19,979 nt of DNA from JALYUA01 sp038203955 (GTDB taxonomy: Bacteria > Acidobacteriota > Thermoanaerobaculia > UBA5066 > Gp7-AA6), in the NCBI GenBank assembly GCA_038203955.1, contig JBBRDK010000066.1:1-19979 (forward strand), written 5' to 3'. A model generated the notes under the pieces. That model searched no databases. It was not told the DNA's origin and worked only from the letters and a program-made list of their open reading frames with translations. The position numbers and the translations under genes were made by a program. Of the stretch, positions 14,588 to 19,979 are shown one piece after another (position 1 is the stretch's first letter; each line of letters begins with the position of its first letter).

Positions 14588-15034
14588 CGCAACGAGTCCC
14601 GGATCCGCTCCGCGATCTCCGGGCTTTTCGTGCAGGAGGTGTCGCGCGCGAGGCAGACATTCAGCGAGAGATCGCACCCGCAGGTGCAATGCTCCGCCGC
14701 GAGCCGCGCCGCATATTTCTCCGCCGCGGCCCCCGAGAGCCCTTCTCCCGCCAGAATCGCCCGGCGGCGGGCCGTCAGCGCCGCGGCCGCGGCCGCGGGC
14801 GGGGGACCCGCGCCCCGGCCCGCCGCCTGAAGAGCGCTCGTCCCGGGCGGCCCGGCGCTCCGGCGGGCGCGGAAGAGCGGGCTGCGGGCCCGCAGCCACC
14901 AGAGACCGGCGCCGAAGAGCGCGGCGTAGAGGAGCACGAGAAGCACGGCGGGCCCCGGCCGGCGCGGGCGCCCGACCGGCGGCGGCTCCCCGGGAGGAAC
15001 GATCCGCAGGCGGGCGCGCGCGACCGGGCCCGGA

Positions 15035-15042
<8 letters not shown>
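14584..15042 (-). CDS. Small single-span membrane protein with CcmH-like cysteine cluster
   Basis: A 152-residue protein. A basic, Pro-rich N terminus leads into one membrane segment at about 31-50 (PAVLLVLLYAALFGAGLWWL), then an Ala-rich linker. The C-terminal domain of about 60 residues has EHCTCGCDLSLNVCLARDTSC: Cys119, Cys121, Cys123, Cys130 and Cys137. A C-x-C-G-C cluster with later Cys in this spacing resembles the C-x-C-G-C region of CcmH-type or related cytochrome-maturation proteins, but the usual LRCxxC of CcmH is not present, so only a thiol or metal-binding role is suggested. ATG 15042 overlaps the YyaL gene by 8 nt and its stop overlaps the HDAC start, so all three are co-translated. 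The exact function is unknown. Confidence 0.75.
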
Positions 15043-17080
<2,038 letters not shown>

Positions 17081-17086
17081 GGCTAG

Positions 17087-17092
17087 ACGATA
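17087..17092 (-). promoter_or_regulatory. Candidate -10 box (TATCGT) for the YyaL operon, leaderless type
   Basis: On the minus strand GGGTTATCGT is followed by CTAGCC and then ATG at 17080, a spacer of 6 nt. The same GGTTATNNT shape occurs before scoA and rmlA. It is weaker than those because position 4-5 differs. Confidence 0.4.
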
Positions 17093-17120
17093 ACCCCGGC
17101 TGGAGCGGGAGGATTCCGAT

Positions 17121-17187
17121 CAGTTTTCAGTGCTCAGTTTTCAGTCTTCCGCTCCCGGCTTTCCAGAACTGACAACTGACAACTGAC
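17121..17187. repeat. Two heptamer arrays in inverted relation (CAGTTTT and AACTGAC)
   Basis: Four units of CAGTTTT type (17121-17148) and three of AACTGAC (17167-17187) are separated by 18 bp. The right arm is the approximate reverse complement of the left, so an imperfect hairpin is possible. The array lies between two minus-strand genes and ends 3 nt before the stop end of the gene at 17190. Confidence 0.8.
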
Positions 17188-17189
17188 AG

Positions 17190-17756
17190 CTACTTCCCCT
17201 GCGCCGTGATCGTCACGTCGTTGTCCCGGTCCTTGATCGAAACGATGTCTCCCGGGCCCAGTTCGTCGAGCCGGCGGAGAATGTCCTTCGGGGAGACCCG
17301 GCTCTCCTTCGACAACGACTCGACGAGCGCCCGGGGCACCCGGATATGCACGTTCTTGTCCCAGTCGTCCCTGGCCTGGATGTCCAGAACGGCTCCTTCC
17401 GAGAGAACCTCGATGTGCGCGTGCCCGCGGGTGATGACACCCGGTTTGCCGGGGGCGCTCGCGTTTCCCGCCTCGAGGATGTCGCGGGCGGTGATCTCGC
17501 CGTCGCCGAAGTCCGCCCGCATGTTCCCGCCGATGTCCGAGACGGGGACGAGGGAGGCCATCCGGGCCACGAGGCTGATCGGGACCGTGAACGCCACGTG
17601 GCGATTCCCCCCGTTTTCCGCCTTCCGGATCTCGACCCGGTACCCGCGGACCCGGCGAAACTCGCGGGCGGGGCGCTGCCACATGGAGAGAGCGAGCGCT
17701 CCCAGAATCACCACGATCAGACCGAGAACGACCGCGCGGACTTCTCTCATGCCCAT
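17190..17756 (-). CDS. Uncharacterised membrane-anchored protein
   Basis: A 188-residue protein with one N-terminal membrane segment (about residues 8-24, VVLGLIVVILGALALSM) and a soluble remainder, probably outside the cytoplasm. The soluble part has YRVEIRKAENGGNRHVAF, TVPISLVARMASLVP and VHIRVPRALVESLSKE. Strand-plus-IPxxLV-helix patterns of that kind recall the extracellular adhesin-like or SHOCT-associated proteins of YvlB/LiaX type. Their resemblance is faint and I would not assign a function. ATG 17756 is preferred to ATG 17750 because CAGAAT lies 8 nt before it, but neither has a ribosome binding site. The long frame upstream of this start runs through the dispersed repeats and is not coding. 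Confidence 0.75.
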   Translation of the reverse strand: MGMREVRAVVLGLIVVILGALALSMWQRPAREFRRVRGYRVEIRKAENGGNRHVAFTVPISLVARMASLVPVSDIGGNMRADFGDGEITARDILEAGNASAPGKPGVITRGHAHIEVLSEGAVLDIQARDDWDKNVHIRVPRALVESLSKESRVSPKDILRRLDELGPGDIVSIKDRDNDVTITAQGK

Positions 17757-17862
17757 GGGAACGCATTCTGGCAGGAAAGGTTCCGAGCAGGGTATGTACC
17801 GGCTCGCCTCGAGGCCGGACTTGCGTCTGAGCCACACGCGACGCGAGCCGGCACGCTCCTCG

Positions 17863-17985
17863 CCTCTCCACCCGCGACAGCGGGGGGAGAGGAAAGGTGA
17901 GGGGGGCAAGGCGCAGCGCGGGGCTCGATCAACAGAGAAACCGCCCCTCACCCCCCCAGCCCTCTCCCCGGGCGCGGGGAGAGGG
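17863..17985. repeat. Inverted pair of palindromic dispersed repeats
   Basis: The right copy (17960-17985) has the same 10-bp arms as the repeats at 273-298, with GGGCGC in the loop. The left copy (17863-17892) is a degenerate version in reverse orientation. Both face inward to GGTGAGGGGGG (17896-17906) and CCCCTCACC (17944-17952). The pair fills much of the divergent 17757-18100 spacer, in which I see no gene. Confidence 0.8.
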
Positions 17986-18051
17986 AGGCCTTCCACGCGG
18001 TGCGGGGCGTCCCACGGCCCAGGGACGGCTCCATCGAGTCCGCCCCTGTGA

Positions 18052-18057
18052 TATTTT
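18052..18057 (+). promoter_or_regulatory. Candidate -10 box (TATTTT) for the polyferredoxin operon
   Basis: TGATATTTTTG is the only AT-rich stretch in the last 130 bp before the gene. It would give a leader of about 35-40 nt with GAGGGA at 18085-18090 as a distant ribosome binding site. No -35 is clear. Confidence 0.35.
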
Positions 18058-18100
18058 TGCCCTGCGGACGAACCTGCTCTCCGCGAGGGACTTGCGACAA

Positions 18101-18547
18101 ATGCCTCATTTCATTACAGACACGTGCATCGGGTGCGGGGTGTGCGAAATCAAGTGCCCCACGCACACGATCACGGGTGACAAGAGCGAGAAATACGTCA
18201 TTCACGAGGACCGGTGCATCGACTGCTCCGTCTGCGCCCGGTACTGCCCGGTTTCCTGCATCCAGGACAACCGCGGCCTGCTCGTCGAGAAGGTCAAGCC
18301 CCGCGACATTCCGAAGGCGATCGTCGACCGGGACCTCTGTACCGGGTGTGAGTTCTGCATCGACATCTGCCCGTTCGACTGCATCTACCTGATCGAGGAC
18401 CCGTTGAAGGAGACGTTCCACAAGATCGCGGAGGTCGATGCGGGCCCGTGTGTCTCCTGCCGCCTGTGCGAGACAGTCTGTGAAAAGGACGCGATTTTCG
18501 TTCCGAACCCGATCACATCCGCGAAGAGATACCTCCCGGCCCTGTGA
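18101..18547 (+). CDS. Polyferredoxin with four [4Fe-4S] motifs
   Basis: A 148-residue soluble iron-sulfur protein. Four C-x2-C-x2-C-x3-C motifs are at Cys9/12/15/19, 39/42/45/49, 80/83/86/90 and 117/120/123/127, so up to four clusters can be bound. The first three are followed by Pro; the fourth by Glu. Two further cysteines (53, 94) are present. The protein reads as a duplicated two-cluster ferredoxin. It presumably carries electrons between a dehydrogenase and the downstream membrane complex. ATG 18101 starts MPHFITDTCIGCGVC, the expected N terminus; the frame upstream lies in the repeat region. The stop overlaps the next gene through GTGA. The partners are not visible, so the route of electrons is inference. 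Confidence 0.92.
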   Translation: MPHFITDTCIGCGVCEIKCPTHTITGDKSEKYVIHEDRCIDCSVCARYCPVSCIQDNRGLLVEKVKPRDIPKAIVDRDLCTGCEFCIDICPFDCIYLIEDPLKETFHKIAEVDAGPCVSCRLCETVCEKDAIFVPNPITSAKRYLPAL

Positions 18548-19512
18548 CCGACGACCCGCGCGCGGATTCCGGTTCGGCCCCCGGGGAGTCGGAAGAAGAC
18601 GAGGGACCGGCGGCGCGCGGGGCCACGGTCGCGCGATTCTTCGTCCTTCCCCTTCTGGTCGTGGGCACGGCGCTCCTCATCTTCTTCGTCTTCAACCTGA
18701 TGACCTTCGAGCGGCGGTCCCCCGCCGACGAGCTCGCCGAAGTGCGCGGCGGGACGGCCAATCGCCGCTGGCAGGCGGCTTTCGAGCTCTCGCGCACGAT
18801 CGGACACATGTCGCCGGGTCCCGAGCGCGACGCCCTCTCGGCGGAGACCCGCCGGGTCTTCGACGGCCTCTCGGGCAAGCGGCCCGACGACGTGAAGGTC
18901 CGGCGCTACCTCGTCCTCGTCCTCGGGAAGCTGCAGGACCGCGCGGCGCTCCCGCAGCTGCTTGCGGCCGCCCGCGATGACGACCCGGAGACACGCCTCT
19001 ACGCGATCTGGGGCCTCGGAATGCTCGGGGACCGCGGCGCCGTCGATTCCGTCATCGAGAGCTCGTCGTCGCCGGACGCCGGCGCCCGGAAGATGGCGGC
19101 GTACGTCCTGGGTAAGCTCGGCGACCCGCGCGCCGCTCCCCGTCTTCGCGTCCTGCTGGGAGACCCGGTCGCCGACGTCCGGTGGAACGCCGCGATCGCG
19201 CTCGCTCTTCTGCACGACGGCTCGGGCCTCGATGTGCTGCGCACGATGATCGATCGCGGCGCGCTCTCGCGGCAGGCGAACCTGTCGACGGAACAGGCGG
19301 AAACAGCCATGGTGTCGGCCCTTCAGGCGCTCGCGATCCTGCGCGATCCGGGAAGCCTCGCGCTCATCGACCGCGTCGCGCGCGAAGACCCGAACCTGCG
19401 CGTGCGCGAGGCGGCCCGCCGCGCGGCGGATGCGACGCGCGGAGTGCCCGCCGGTTCTCCGGCGAAGACCTCCGGAATCCTTGAGCGGCGCGCCGCGCTT
19501 TTGGTAGTCTGA
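18544..19512 (+). CDS. Membrane-anchored HEAT-repeat protein
   Basis: A 322-residue protein. An acidic, disordered N terminus (about 1-28) leads to one membrane segment at 32-53 (FFVLPLLVVGTALLIFFVF), and then helical repeats. HEAT-type units are visible, each with a D-P/D-R and an A-L-G-x-L pattern: VLGKLQDRAALPQLL, then IWGLGMLGDRGAVDSVI, AYVLGKLGDPRAAPRL, and DVRWNAAIALALLHDGSGLDVL. HEAT repeats are scaffolds for protein binding, and here it probably helps assemble or link the ferredoxin and Rieske partners. GTG 18544 overlaps the polyferredoxin stop. The family is judged by repeats, not by a named orthologue. Confidence 0.85.
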   Translation: MTDDPRADSGSAPGESEEDEGPAARGATVARFFVLPLLVVGTALLIFFVFNLMTFERRSPADELAEVRGGTANRRWQAAFELSRTIGHMSPGPERDALSAETRRVFDGLSGKRPDDVKVRRYLVLVLGKLQDRAALPQLLAAARDDDPETRLYAIWGLGMLGDRGAVDSVIESSSSPDAGARKMAAYVLGKLGDPRAAPRLRVLLGDPVADVRWNAAIALALLHDGSGLDVLRTMIDRGALSRQANLSTEQAETAMVSALQALAILRDPGSLALIDRVAREDPNLRVREAARRAADATRGVPAGSPAKTSGILERRAALLVV

Positions 19513-19521
19513 GCCGGACCG

Positions 19522-19979
19522 ATGGCCACGGCAGAAAAACAGGTCCCCTCTCCCTCGGACGAGGTCCTCGCCGACGGACTCACACGCCGCTCCACCCTGA
19601 AGTGGATGACGGCCGCGTGGCTCGGCTTCACCGCCGCGACCGTCGTCGGACTGACCGCCACCGTCCGGTTCCTCTTCCCGAACGTGCTCTTCGAACCGCC
19701 CACGCGGTTCAAGGCCGGCGAGCCGTCCACCTACAGCCCGGGTGTCGACGAGCGCTGGAAGGAAAAGTACGGTGTCTGGATCGTGCGGAACACCGAGTCG
19801 ATCTACGCCCTCGTCGCGGTGTGCGTGCACTTGGGCTGCACGCCCAACTGGCTCGCCGCCCAGAACAAGTTCAAGTGCCCGTGCCACGGATCGGGCTACT
19901 ACGTCTCCGGGATCAACTTCGAGGGTCCCGCTCCCCGGCCGCTCGAGCGCGCCGAGATCACGCTTTCCCCCGACGACGG
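19522..19979 (+). CDS. Rieske [2Fe-2S] iron-sulfur protein (3' truncated by window)
   Basis: The first 152 residues of a Rieske protein, open to the window end. The N terminus has LTRRSTLKWM, a Tat-like twin-arginine motif, directly before a membrane segment (about 28-50), so it is an exported, membrane-anchored subunit. Cluster ligands are present: Cys101 and His103 in CVHLGC (with Cys106), and Cys119, His122 in CPCHGSGY (with Cys121). These are the four ligands and the disulfide pair of a quinol-oxidising Rieske protein. It would move electrons from a cytochrome b partner to a cytochrome c. ATG 19522 lies 9 nt after the HEAT gene stop. A cytochrome b gene is expected just beyond the window. 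Confidence 0.93.
   Translation, partial: MATAEKQVPSPSDEVLADGLTRRSTLKWMTAAWLGFTAATVVGLTATVRFLFPNVLFEPPTRFKAGEPSTYSPGVDERWKEKYGVWIVRNTESIYALVAVCVHLGCTPNWLAAQNKFKCPCHGSGYYVSGINFEGPAPRPLERAEITLSPDD

Noticed and set aside
17757..17996. Upstream extension of the 17190-17756 gene to 17996
   Set aside because: The extension is encoded by the palindromic repeats and is Arg/Pro-rich without structure; the membrane segment begins right after ATG 17756.

Overview
The window is GC-rich, gene-dense DNA from a diderm (Gram-negative) bacterium: it encodes an LptD outer-membrane LPS assembly protein and a dTDP-sugar nucleotide pathway. The mix of an LssY_C protein, a secreted S9 peptidase, a YyaL/DUF255 protein, a polyferredoxin-HEAT-Rieske cluster, GTG starts and GTGA/ATGA overlaps suggests Acidobacteriota or a neighbouring phylum. 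That placement is inference; there is no rRNA or tRNA gene to test it.

Layout. 1-216: 3' end of a methyltransferase gene. 217-442: spacer with two copies of a palindromic repeat. 443-4142 (+): scoA-scoB (3-oxoacid CoA-transferase) overlapping lptD. 4240-9709 (+): a long run with rmlA (long form), rmlB, rmlD, a fused polyprenol/phytol kinase-DUF92 protein, and a UbiA prenyltransferase. The first three make a dTDP-deoxysugar, although no rmlC is visible. The last two look like a prenol phosphorylation and transfer module. 9828-10367 (+): an unknown small protein, convergent with an LssY_C-domain membrane protein (10383-11126, -). That gene diverges from a secreted S9 peptidase (11216-13150, +), which ends in a clear hairpin terminator. 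17080-13418 (-): an overlapping three-gene operon of YyaL-like thioredoxin/six-hairpin protein, a small membrane protein with a CcmH-like cysteine cluster, and an HDAC-family deacetylase carrying an in-frame 27-bp tandem repeat. 17190-17756 (-): an unknown membrane-anchored protein. 18101-19979 (+): an electron-transfer operon of a four-cluster polyferredoxin, a membrane-anchored HEAT protein and a Rieske protein cut by the window end.

Two sequence-level themes run through the spacers. First, at least six spacers carry short tandem arrays with a strict 7-bp period but different unit sequences, sometimes as inverted arms. Second, several transcription units have a TANNNT-like hexamer only 6-8 nt before the start codon, which suggests leaderless mRNAs. 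The strongest candidates for something new are the heptamer arrays, the repeat expansion inside the HDAC, and the kinase fusion next to UbiA.
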